This document shows positions 1 through 5,180 of a DNA stretch of 6,205 nucleotides, in pieces; within the stretch, counting starts at the first letter, position 1; each line of letters begins with the position of its first letter. A model generated the notes under the pieces. The model saw nothing but the letters and a program-made list of their open reading frames with translations, did no database searches and was not told the DNA's origin. This DNA comes from JAWLBW01 sp041687475 (lineage in GTDB: Bacteria; J088; JAWLBW01). The stretch lies in NCBI GenBank assembly GCA_041687475.1, contig JAWLBW010000286.1:1-6205 (forward strand), in the 5' to 3' direction. A program made the position numbers and the translations under genes.

Positions 1-669
1 GGCGGCTTCCTGTCCGCCGACGGTCGACTCGACGAGCACCTGCTTGATGGCGCGCACGGCCAGCGGCGGTTTTTCGGCAAACCCGTGGGCCAGACGTTTG
101 GCCTCTTCGCGCGGGCCTTCGTAGATGCGCACGGGTGGAGACGGCAATCGGCCGCAGGCAACGGCCTCGCCGGTGAGGGTGAGCTCGCCCGCCCAGGCCG
201 CGCCGTATCGCTGCACCAGACGAGGAATGATGCCCCAACTCAGATGCATGCCCCGGTCGACCTCGGGAAACTGTACGGTTGCATCGGGAGACGCAAGCTG
301 GAAATCGGCGGTACAGAAGAAACAGGCGCCGGCGCCGATGATTCGCCCGCTTGCGGCGGCAATGGTTGGAACCGGGAACGATGCCCACGCGTCGACCGCC
401 CGTTGCCCGGCCTCGGCGATTTCTGCCCGATCAGACGACGTACCGGATATTCGATTGGCCAGCTCGGGATCGGTAAGATCGGCGCCGAAGCTGAAGTCGC
501 CGCCGGTATGGGTCAGCACGATCGCACGCACGCCGGTATTGCCTGCAAGCTCACGAATGGTCGCCGTAAACCGCTCGATGAGGTCGAAGGAAAATCGGTT
601 TCCGCCGGGGCGGTCGAGGGTCAGGGTTACGATGCCCTCGGCAATGTGGTCGACGTTCAGTCCGTGCAT
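1..669 (-). CDS. Enoyl-CoA hydratase/isomerase (crotonase) family protein, 3' end cut by window edge
   Basis: The first 223 residues of a crotonase-fold protein are present; the gene continues beyond base 1. Seen: ATG at 669 preceded by AGGGG at 8-nt spacing; an N-terminal strand ending TLDRP (residues 17-21); the first oxyanion-hole region GGDFSFGADL (56-65); the second, SGRIIGAGAC (107-116); FPEVDRG (134-140); and a C-terminal helix region KPPLAVRAIKQ (200-210). By alignment to rat enoyl-CoA hydratase, the Glu164 position is kept (Glu136) but the Glu144 position is Cys116. Family knowledge: hydratases normally use both acids, whereas some enoyl-CoA isomerases use one. The stretch after LTGEAV (166-170) is several residues shorter than usual and lacks the common GLV motif. 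Inference: it acts on enoyl-CoA in fatty-acid breakdown with the upstream dehydrogenases, as hydratase, isomerase or another crotonase. It lies beyond a terminator, so it may have its own promoter. Confidence 0.88.
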   Translation of the reverse strand, partial: MHGLNVDHIAEGIVTLTLDRPGGNRFSFDLIERFTATIRELAGNTGVRAIVLTHTGGDFSFGADLTDPELANRISGTSSDRAEIAEAGQRAVDAWASFPVPTIAAASGRIIGAGACFFCTADFQLASPDATVQFPEVDRGMHLSWGIIPRLVQRYGAAWAGELTLTGEAVACGRLPSPPVRIYEGPREEAKRLAHGFAEKPPLAVRAIKQVLVESTVGGQEAA

Positions 670-806
670 GCTGTTTTCCCCTATGCCTTTGTGCGGCGAC
701 ATCGGGTCATGGTAGCAGACCGCAGGGTCGAAGCCGAATCTGCTTTCCCCGGTATGGCTCTTATGCCTGGTGGACCGTACAGTGAGCCAACGACCTGCTT
801 CCCCCC

Positions 807-848
807 GAAAAAGAAAGAGCCGATCCGCGCTCCTGGCGAACCGGCTCT
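807..848 (-). terminator. Rho-independent terminator of the MCAD-type dehydrogenase gene
   Basis: Read on the minus strand, AGAGCCG (848-842) pairs perfectly with CGGCTCT (822-816) around a 19-nt loop that can fold further. It is followed at once by the T-rich run TTCTTTTTC (815-807). The stem begins 24 bases past the dehydrogenase stop codon. This placement argues that the crotonase gene downstream is not simply co-transcribed, or only by read-through. Confidence 0.72.
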
Positions 849-871
849 GCTTTCCGCCCTGCCCTTCACCC

Positions 872-2095
872 TTATTCGGGGTTGAGGCCCGTGAGGTGGC
901 GGGCGATGATGCGGCGCTGGACCTGGCCGGTGCCTTCGAAGATATCGTAAATCTTCTGGTCGCGGTACCACTTCTCGACCGGGTGCTTACGGCTCCAGCC
1001 TTCTTCGCCCAGAATGGAAACCGCCGAAGTGGTGACGAATTCTGCGGTCTTGGCGGCGTGCGCCTTGGCCATGGATGCGTACTGGACGTTGTCGATGTAG
1101 TGATCGGCCATCCACGCCGCTTTGCGAACGAGCAGGCGACTGGCCTCGAGCTGCATGGCCATCTCGGCCAGGGCGAAACCGACGTTCTGGTAAGCCGCCA
1201 GGGGCTTTCCGCGATACTCGGTCTTCTGCGCGTAATCGAGAATGTACTCGTAGGCGGCGCGGGCGATGCCGACGGCCTGGGCGCCCACCATGGGACGGGT
1301 CGAGTCGAGCATGCTCTTCGTGCCCTTGAGGCCCTTCTTGGCGATCTCTTCGCCGCCCAGCATCATGTCTTTGTGCACGCGGCAGTCTTCGAAGTGCACC
1401 TGCGCGGTTTCCGAGGCGCGAATGCCGAGCTTGGTTTCCTTCTTGCCGGGAATCAGACCGGGGGTGTCACGTCCGACGACGAAGCCGCGCACGCCGGCGC
1501 GACCGAGTTCCTTGTCGGTCTGGGCCCAGACCACGTACACCGCGGCGCTCTGGCCGTTGGTGATCCACTGTTTCGAGCCGTTGAGAACGAAGTGGTCGCC
1601 GTCGCGGCGGGCCGAGGTCGACAGCGAAGAGATATCGCTGCCCGTACTCGGTTCGGAGAGGGCCATGGCGGCGATGCGCACGCGCCCCTGCTCGTCCTTG
1701 CCCTGCAGACATTCGCGGAAGAACGCCTTCTGCTCGGGCGTGCCCATCTGCGAGACCGGTGCGGCGGCCAGGTTGGACCCCGTCAACGCGAGACTCAAAC
1801 CGGCACAGCCCCAGGCCAGCTCTTCGGCGGCGACGCAGGCCATGCGGTTCTTCATCGTGGGCTTTTTCGTTTCGGCGTCGCCTTCGGAAAATTCCTTGGG
1901 AATCTTATCGCCCGACTCTACCAGCGCATCCTGGGTAATGCCGTACATGGCGGCCTTTTCCATCAGTTCCCAGGGCATGCTCTCTTCTTCGTCGTGCTTC
2001 ATGGCCACGGGGCGCATTTCACTTTCGGCGAAGAAGTGCAGCATCTGCTTGACACCCTGTTCGGCGTCGCTCAGCTCGAGAATTGCTTCACTCAT
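872..2095 (-). CDS. Acyl-CoA dehydrogenase, medium-chain (MCAD) type
   Basis: A 407-residue flavoenzyme that would oxidise acyl-CoA to trans-2-enoyl-CoA, passing electrons to electron-transfer flavoprotein (family knowledge). Seen in order: N-terminal helical domain (about 1-140); FAD/substrate motif ALSEPSTGSD (145-154); LNGSKQWITNG (171-181); the DSTRP motif (264-268) opening the C-terminal helical domain; HPVEKWYRDQKIYDIFEGTG (371-390), in which Glu387 aligns with the MCAD catalytic base (mature Glu376); and QVQRRIIARHL to the end. Length is normal for the family. One deviation is ILGEEGW (361-367), where most members read LGGxG. The start was chosen at the ATG at 2095, preceded by AAGG at 8 nt; a longer reading frame back to 2221 runs through heptamer repeats and has no family similarity. 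It follows the degenerate paralogue after a 160-base spacer, same strand, and is closed by a terminator. Chain-length preference cannot be read from sequence. Confidence 0.95.
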   Translation of the reverse strand: MSEAILELSDAEQGVKQMLHFFAESEMRPVAMKHDEEESMPWELMEKAAMYGITQDALVESGDKIPKEFSEGDAETKKPTMKNRMACVAAEELAWGCAGLSLALTGSNLAAAPVSQMGTPEQKAFFRECLQGKDEQGRVRIAAMALSEPSTGSDISSLSTSARRDGDHFVLNGSKQWITNGQSAAVYVVWAQTDKELGRAGVRGFVVGRDTPGLIPGKKETKLGIRASETAQVHFEDCRVHKDMMLGGEEIAKKGLKGTKSMLDSTRPMVGAQAVGIARAAYEYILDYAQKTEYRGKPLAAYQNVGFALAEMAMQLEASRLLVRKAAWMADHYIDNVQYASMAKAHAAKTAEFVTTSAVSILGEEGWSRKHPVEKWYRDQKIYDIFEGTGQVQRRIIARHLTGLNPE

Positions 2096-2151
2096 TACTT
2101 TAACCTTGCAGAAATTGTTTTTCGGTCGACCTATGTGCGGCATGGCTCGGC

Positions 2152-2186
2152 GCGGGACGGCGGACGGCAGACGGCGGACGGCGGAA
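2152..2186. repeat. 7-bp tandem repeat (GGCGGAC), about 5 units
   Basis: Five consecutive heptamers read GCGGGAC, GGCGGAC, GGCAGAC, GGCGGAC, GGCGGAA. They fill part of the spacer between the two dehydrogenase genes. Related GGCGGAC words appear just before the composite repeats at 3510-3517 and 4970-4976. No gene function is suggested; the strict 7-base step is what is seen. Confidence 0.8.
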
Positions 2187-2200
2187 TAAGTACAGCGCAA

Positions 2201-2236
2201 CGTGCTGCACGCCTTGGCCATCGGCCATTGACCATT
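2201..2236. repeat. CGTGCTGCACG palindrome plus three 7-bp units (GGCCATY)
   Basis: CGTGC-T-GCACG (2201-2211) is a perfect odd palindrome also found at 3863-3873 and, with A in the centre, at 5281-5291. It is followed by the heptamers GGCCATC, GGCCATT, GACCATT (2216-2236). The first two can also fold as a small hairpin, TGGCC-ATC-GGCCA. A cognate heptamer run lies at 3784-3804. The 160-base spacer between the dehydrogenase genes contains no clear terminator, so the two genes could still be co-transcribed. Confidence 0.7.
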
Positions 2237-2255
2237 CCGTGTTGAGGCCGGGCGG

Positions 2256-3350
2256 TCAGGCGGGTACCTGCTGGTCGATCAGTAAATCAAGAATGTCGCG
2301 GCCGTAGATGGTTTCGAAGACGCGGGCGTCGCGGTAGTATTTTTCGACCGGGTAGTCGCTCACGAAGCCGTAGCCGCCGAGCACCTGCACGGCATCGATC
2401 GTCGCGCGGGTCAGGACCTTGGCCACGTGGGCCTTGACCTGCCGGATGCGGTCGGAAATCTGCCGGCCTTCGTCGAAGCGGGCGGCCGTATCCAGTACGA
2501 GCAGGCGAGCAGCCTCGACCGCCATGGCGCTTTCGTCGAGCATCTGGGCAATGGCCTGGAACTTCGCGATGGGTCGACCGAATTGCACGCGCTCTCCGGC
2601 ATATCTCCTGGCAAAGTCGATGCCGGCCCGGGCCATGCCCACCCCGCGGGCGGCCACGCTCAGGCGAGCGGTGTCAAGCACGCGGGCCCAGATTTCGTCG
2701 GCCTCGGCCCCGGCGGCAAGCACGGAGTCGTCGGCGACGGCAATGTCGGTGAGGTGCACATCGCAGGCGTCACAGGCGCGGAAACCGGTGTTCGACAAGC
2801 GGAAGGTCTCGGCCCCGTCGGGCTTGCCGGCAAAGAGCACGAGCACCGTACCCTCGGGGCCACGGGCCTTGAGCAGCCATACCTGCGCCGTTTCGGCGAG
2901 AAGAACCGAGGGATGCGCACCGCTGATGAACAGCTTTCCGTCGCGCTTTTCGGCAGTGAAGCCGTCGTTATAGCCAAGGATAGAGGCACGGGCGTAGCCC
3001 GCGTCGACAATGCGCTTGAACCAGGCTTCCCGTACGTTGGCCGGCGCCTTCTCGAGAGCGAGGGCCACGTCGGTAACGCTCTCGAGCTGGTGGGCCACGC
3101 CGGCGCAGGCCGCACCGAGTTCAAGGCCGCGCAGCGCGCGGAACAGGTGGAGATAGGGGCCTTCGAGATAGCCGCCCTGCCCCTCGGGCACCGCGTCGAG
3201 CGGCATCCCCAGCTCAGACGCCTGCTGGAACAGCTTGTCGTCCATGCGGCCGTCGAGGTCGAGCTCCGGGGCCGCATCGCGCAGCTGATTGGCGAAACGC
3301 CGGACGCTGTCGACCAGCATGCGCTGGTCTTCATTCAAAGTGAAGTTCAT
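2256..3350 (-). CDS. Acyl-CoA dehydrogenase-like protein lacking catalytic residues
   Basis: A 364-residue protein with the acyl-CoA dehydrogenase fold. Kept features: N-terminal FTLNEDQRMLVDSVRRF (3-19) and a normal C-terminal half with RVQFGRPIAKFQ (254-265), LGGYGF (324-329) and DYPVEKYYRDAR (332-343), the parts that contact FAD across the subunit interface in this family. Lost features: the TEPxxGSD and NGxKxWITN motifs of the middle domain are replaced by ASILGYNDGF (122-131) and ISGAHPSVL (142-150). Where MCAD-type enzymes read IYEGT the sequence is TIYGRD (347-352), so the catalytic Glu position is not acidic. The alternative isovaleryl/long-chain Glu position falls on LDTARL (225-230) and is Ala. 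Start: ATG at 3350 with AGGAG 10 nt upstream; the longer frame to 3416 adds non-family sequence. Inference: a non-catalytic partner of the adjacent intact dehydrogenase, or an enzyme with a different chemistry. Confidence 0.9.
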   Translation of the reverse strand: MNFTLNEDQRMLVDSVRRFANQLRDAAPELDLDGRMDDKLFQQASELGMPLDAVPEGQGGYLEGPYLHLFRALRGLELGAACAGVAHQLESVTDVALALEKAPANVREAWFKRIVDAGYARASILGYNDGFTAEKRDGKLFISGAHPSVLLAETAQVWLLKARGPEGTVLVLFAGKPDGAETFRLSNTGFRACDACDVHLTDIAVADDSVLAAGAEADEIWARVLDTARLSVAARGVGMARAGIDFARRYAGERVQFGRPIAKFQAIAQMLDESAMAVEAARLLVLDTAARFDEGRQISDRIRQVKAHVAKVLTRATIDAVQVLGGYGFVSDYPVEKYYRDARVFETIYGRDILDLLIDQQVPA

Positions 3351-3427
3351 TCTTCGGTAACTCCTGTCTCCGGTGAGAGGGCGTAATGAACGTGGTGTCG
3401 GTCGTTCGTCGACCATTGCGGTATTTT

Positions 3428-3447
3428 ACCGACCGAACGGTAGTCGG
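3428..3447. promoter_or_regulatory. Operator-like palindrome at the dehydrogenase operon start
   Basis: ACCG-AA-CGGT (3432-3441) is a perfect interrupted palindrome inside a longer imperfect one beginning ACCGACCG at 3428. CCGAC and GTCGG half sites (3429-3433 and 3443-3447) also flank it. It lies just downstream of the proposed -10 box, where a repressor would block initiation. ACCGnnCGGT-type sites are typical of TetR-family repressors, several of which control fatty-acid degradation. No regulator gene is in the window, so assignment to TetR is inference. Confidence 0.45.
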
Positions 3448-3454
3448 GCAAGTA

Positions 3455-3484
3455 AGTATATACCGGCGTATACCCGGACGTAAA
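3455..3484 (-). promoter_or_regulatory. Sigma70-like promoter for the acyl-CoA dehydrogenase genes
   Basis: Reading the minus strand, a TTTACG -35 box (3484-3479) and a TATACT -10 box (3460-3455) are separated by 18 bases. This is the best promoter match upstream of the first dehydrogenase. It gives a leader of roughly 100 nt. This AT-rich patch stands out in GC-rich DNA. Confidence 0.5.
3456..3473. promoter_or_regulatory. Second imperfect palindrome over the promoter spacer
   Basis: GTATA-n2-CCGG-n2-TATAC is an 18-base palindrome matching its own reverse complement at 14 of 18 positions. It overlaps the -10 box and spacer of the proposed promoter. It could be a second operator, or simply the symmetric look of an AT-rich promoter. 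Confidence 0.3.
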
Positions 3485-3517
3485 GAGCGGATGCAAGATG
3501 GTCTTCGGACGGCGGAC

Positions 3518-3770
3518 GTCGGGGCACCCCCGACCGGTGCTCGCGGATTCCGTGCCCCCTGAAAGGGGGCCGCTTTTACCCCCGACCGGTGCTCGCGGAT
3601 TCCGTGCCCCCTGAGAGGGGGCCGTGATTGACGCTGGTGACGTGCTGCAGGGTTACCGTGTTTCCCCACGGTCGGGACGATACAGATTCCACCCCTGCGC
3701 TTCGCTTCGGGTGGAATGACACGGGCGCACGGCTATCCGTGGGCTCGCACCTGCGGTGCTCGTGCGGCCG
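3518..3770. repeat. Composite hairpin repeat, copy A, with internal 52-bp tandem duplication
   Basis: This copy matches the 204-bp unit at 4551-4754 and 4977-5180, except that its first segment is doubled. The 47-base block from ACCCCCGACC to GGGGGCCG occurs at 3526-3572 and again at 3578-3624 (period 52). Small hairpins in order: GCACC/GGTGC, GCCCCCT-GAA-AGGGGGC (loop GAG in the second block), ACCGTG/CACGGT, CCACCC/GGGTGG, CACGG-CTAT-CCGTG, GCACC-TGC-GGTGC. No convincing protein is encoded. It separates the dehydrogenase promoter from the end of the toxin gene. Confidence 0.9.
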
Positions 3771-3783
3771 GGGTGCACGCTTT

Positions 3784-3821
3784 GACCATCGGGCATCGGG
3801 CATTCCGCGCCGAAGGCGCGG
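3784..3821. repeat. Three 7-bp units followed by a GC-rich hairpin
   Basis: Heptamers GACCATC, GGGCATC, GGGCATT (3784-3804) resemble the run at 2216-2236. They are followed directly by CCGCGCC-GAA-GGCGCGG (3805-3821), a perfect 7-bp stem with a 3-nt loop. These occupy the place of the left tail arm seen after copies B and C. Confidence 0.7.
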
Positions 3822-3823
3822 TC

Positions 3824-3855
3824 AGGAAGGGGCCGGGGGTAGGTAGGGGGGATCG
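3824..3855. repeat. G-rich repeat tail, copy A
   Basis: The block starting AGGAAGGGGCCGGGGG and ending GGGATCG recurs at 4916-4946 and 5243-5273. In those copies it is the right arm of an inverted repeat. Copy A has no matching left arm, so its tail looks truncated or rearranged. Confidence 0.8.
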
Positions 3856-3860
3856 GGAGC

Positions 3861-3879
3861 GCCGTGCTGCACGGGGCGC
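3861..3879 (-). terminator. Hairpin immediately after the toxin stop codon, possible terminator
   Basis: Two bases after the toxin stop, the minus strand can pair GCGCC + GTG with CAC + GGCGC around a CAG loop, with a small bulge. No T-run follows, so intrinsic termination is uncertain. The centre is the same CGTGCTGCACG palindrome found at the other repeat boundaries. Confidence 0.35.
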
Positions 3880-3881
3880 CG

Positions 3882-4298
3882 TCAGATCGGATAAACACTC
3901 AGATTCGGGTGGGCTCCAGACAGCCTGCCGATATCGCCCGGGTCGCCGGTGGCGATCACGGCCGATGCATACTCCAGCGCCGTGGCAACCACCAATGCAT
4001 CGACGGCATGGCGAGAGGACAGCCTCGCCCTGGCGAGGAGCTCACCGGCTCGCTGCGCAACAGACCGCGTAACGTCGGCCACGGCGATACCCCGCCCATT
4101 GAGAAGTCGATTCACGGGTGCATCGTACGGTTCACCCCGGCACACTTCGACAAGCACCGCAGCCGGTACTCTTACGAAGGCATGCCGCTCATGCGCAATT
4201 GCCAGAATGGCCCGGGCACGCTCCCGTAAGACACCACGCTCGCCGGAACGCGCCAAGGCATTGACCGCCTCGGCATCGAGAATCAGCGCTTCGGCCAC
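3882..4298 (-). CDS. vapC: VapC-type PIN-domain ribonuclease toxin
   Basis: A 138-residue PIN-domain protein of normal VapC length. The acidic metal-binding residues are visible: Asp8 in LILDAEAVNAL (5-15), Glu51 in PAAVLVEVCRG (45-55), Asp100 in HAVDALVVATAL (97-108) and Asp119 (with Asp122) in ATGDPGD (116-122). The active site therefore looks intact. Family knowledge: VapC toxins are Mg2+-dependent RNases that cut tRNA or rRNA and are held inactive by the partner antitoxin. The start is GTG at 4298, since no ATG fits and MAEALILD is the usual N-terminus position. It overlaps the antitoxin end by 16 bases, the normal coupled layout. The stop lies two bases from a hairpin at the end of repeat copy A. 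Confidence 0.9.
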   Translation of the reverse strand: MAEALILDAEAVNALARSGERGVLRERARAILAIAHERHAFVRVPAAVLVEVCRGEPYDAPVNRLLNGRGIAVADVTRSVAQRAGELLARARLSSRHAVDALVVATALEYASAVIATGDPGDIGRLSGAHPNLSVYPI

Positions 4299-4510
4299 GC
4301 ACGTCTCGCCGATTCCAACGCTTCTTCAGAAACGAGACCTTCTGCTTCGTCGAGCTCGGCCAGATAGGCACCCAACTGTTCTCGTTCAAGCTCGTGCGCC
4401 ATCGCCCGGGCAACAAAACCCGACAGACCGCGGCGCCCCACATGGCGCCGTACCGCAGCGGCCAGTTCTTCAGGGACGCTGACGGAAAGCTTTGCCGATG
4501 ACTTCTCCAT
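4283..4510 (-). CDS. vapB: Ribbon-helix-helix antitoxin of the VapBC pair
   Basis: A 75-residue protein. The N-terminal strand KLSVSVPEEL (7-16) and helices AAAVRRHVG (17-25) and LSGFVARAMAHELERE (29-44) form a ribbon-helix-helix DNA-binding pattern (CopG/MetJ type). The acidic tail (about 48-75, with LDEAEGLVSEEALESARRAW) is the part that would wrap and inhibit the toxin. Start: ATG at 4510 with AGGA 7 nt upstream. It is the first gene of the operon and its end overlaps the toxin start by 16 bases. By analogy the protein would bind its own promoter with the toxin; I see no strong operator repeat there. Other RHH-class antitoxins are possible, but the PIN partner makes VapB the simplest name. 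Confidence 0.87.
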   Translation of the reverse strand: MEKSSAKLSVSVPEELAAAVRRHVGRRGLSGFVARAMAHELEREQLGAYLAELDEAEGLVSEEALESARRAWPKR

Positions 4511-4516
4511 ACCTGA

Positions 4517-4545
4517 ATCCTACCAAAGCAGGAAAGTCGCGACAA
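4517..4545 (-). promoter_or_regulatory. Promoter-like boxes for the antitoxin-toxin operon
   Basis: On the minus strand, TTGTCG (4545-4540) and TAGGAT (4522-4517) are 17 bases apart, each 4/6 to sigma70 consensus. TAGGAT ends only 6 bases before the ATG, so transcription would start at or next to the start codon, a leaderless layout. The same AGGA could instead be the ribosome binding site of a longer transcript starting in repeat copy B. Confidence 0.35.
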
Positions 4546-4550
4546 CGGGT

Positions 4551-4754
4551 GGCGGGGCACCCCCGACCGGTGCTCCTGGATTCCCTGCCCCCTGAAAGGG
4601 GGCCACGATTGATGCCGGTGACGTGCTGCAGGGTTACCGTGTTTCCCCACGGTAGGGACGATACAGGTTCCACCCTGCGCTTCGCTTCGGGTGGAATGAC
4701 ACGGGCGCACGGTTATCCGTGGGCTCGCACCTCCGGTGCTCGTCCGGCCGTGCT
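4551..4754. repeat. Composite hairpin repeat, copy B
   Basis: A 204-bp unit differing from copy C at 6 positions by hand alignment. It has the same hairpin order: GCACC/GGTGC, GCCCCCT-GAA-AGGGGGC, ACCGTG/CACGGT, CCACCC/GGGTGG, CACGG-TTAT-CCGTG, GCACC-TCC-GGTGC. It begins just upstream of the antitoxin promoter boxes. Read on the minus strand, its middle (GTCATTCCACCCGAAGCG) resembles a class of short dispersed repeats seen in many bacteria that yields spurious ORFs reading CHxxRSE. Confidence 0.93.
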
Positions 4755-4761
4755 ATAGGCC

Positions 4762-4797
4762 ATGGACGGGGTGGACCTGGTGGACGAAGTGGACATG
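4762..4797. repeat. 9-bp tandem repeat (GTGGACnnn), 4 units
   Basis: ATGGACGGG, GTGGACCTG, GTGGACGAA, GTGGACATG follow without gaps. The plus strand opens a 21-codon frame here (MDGVDLVDEVDM...), but there is no support for translation. It sits between core B and its tail and is absent from copies A and C. Confidence 0.8.
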
Positions 4798-4839
4798 GAG
4801 CCGGCTTTCCGTTCACGAGCGCCGTGAGCACAATGCGCT

Positions 4840-4963
4840 CTCCCCCTCTTCCCCCAATCTGCGGCCCCGGTCTGCCGGATAGCTTGTCCCGAGTGACAAC
4901 GAGGGAATATGGGGGAGGAAGGGGCCGTGGGTAGGTATGGGGATCGTGCAGTACGGTTGCACG
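4840..4963. repeat. Repeat tail of copy B: C-rich/G-rich inverted repeat and palindrome
   Basis: The C-rich arm CCCCCTCTTCCCCCA (4842-4856) pairs with the G-rich arm starting TGGGGGAGGAA at 4910 (to 4924), with one G.U pair and one mismatch, over a 53-base loop. The tail ends with CGTGC (4945-4949) and GCACG (4959-4963), a widened form of the palindrome seen at the other tails. Confidence 0.8.
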
Positions 4964-4976
4964 GTGGCCGGCGGAC

Positions 4977-5180
4977 GGCGGGGCACCCCCGACCGGTGCT
5001 CCTGGATTCCGTGCCCCCTGAAAGGGGGCCACGATTGATGCCGGTGACGTGCTGCAGGGTTACCGTGTTTCCCCACGGTCGGGACGATACAGGTTCCACC
5101 CTGCGCTGCGCTTCGGGTGAAATGACACGGGCGCACGGTTATCCGTGGGCTCGCACCTGTGGTGCTCGTCCGGCCGTGCT
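4977..5180. repeat. Composite hairpin repeat, copy C
   Basis: The hairpin stems here are GCACC 4983-4987/GGTGC 4995-4999; GCCCCCT 5013-5019/AGGGGGC 5023-5029; ACCGTG 5062-5067/CACGGT 5074-5079; CCACCC 5096-5101/GGGTGA 5115-5120 (one pair lost); CACGG 5134-5138/CCGTG 5143-5147; and GCACC 5153-5157/GGTGC 5161-5165. It lies about 220 bases right of copy B in the same orientation. The many small reading frames across it are repeat translations, not genes. Confidence 0.93.

Noticed and set aside
100..170. Frameshift in the crotonase, where it is shorter than the family norm after LTGEAV
   Set aside because: The other two frames give no better family match and the reading frame stays open with recognisable sequence on both sides.
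85..885. A 266-codon plus-strand frame across the crotonase and the spacer
   Set aside because: Antisense to a crotonase that reads open for 223 codons with family motifs; the frame also runs through the terminator.
2096..2221. Longer N-terminus for the MCAD-type dehydrogenase
   Set aside because: The extra 42 codons read through heptamer repeats and have no family similarity; the ATG at 2095 has a ribosome site and gives a normal N-terminus.
770..2245. A 491-codon open frame on the plus strand across the MCAD-type gene
   Set aside because: It is antisense to a clear dehydrogenase with conserved motifs; its protein is low-complexity and unlike any family I know. Long antisense frames are common in GC-rich genes.
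2427..3386. A 319-codon plus-strand frame across the second dehydrogenase
   Set aside because: Antisense shadow of a real gene with motifs on the minus strand.
3518..5180. CRISPR array
   Set aside because: The repeats are about 200 bp and carry internal hairpins; there are no short regular repeat-spacer units and no cas genes.
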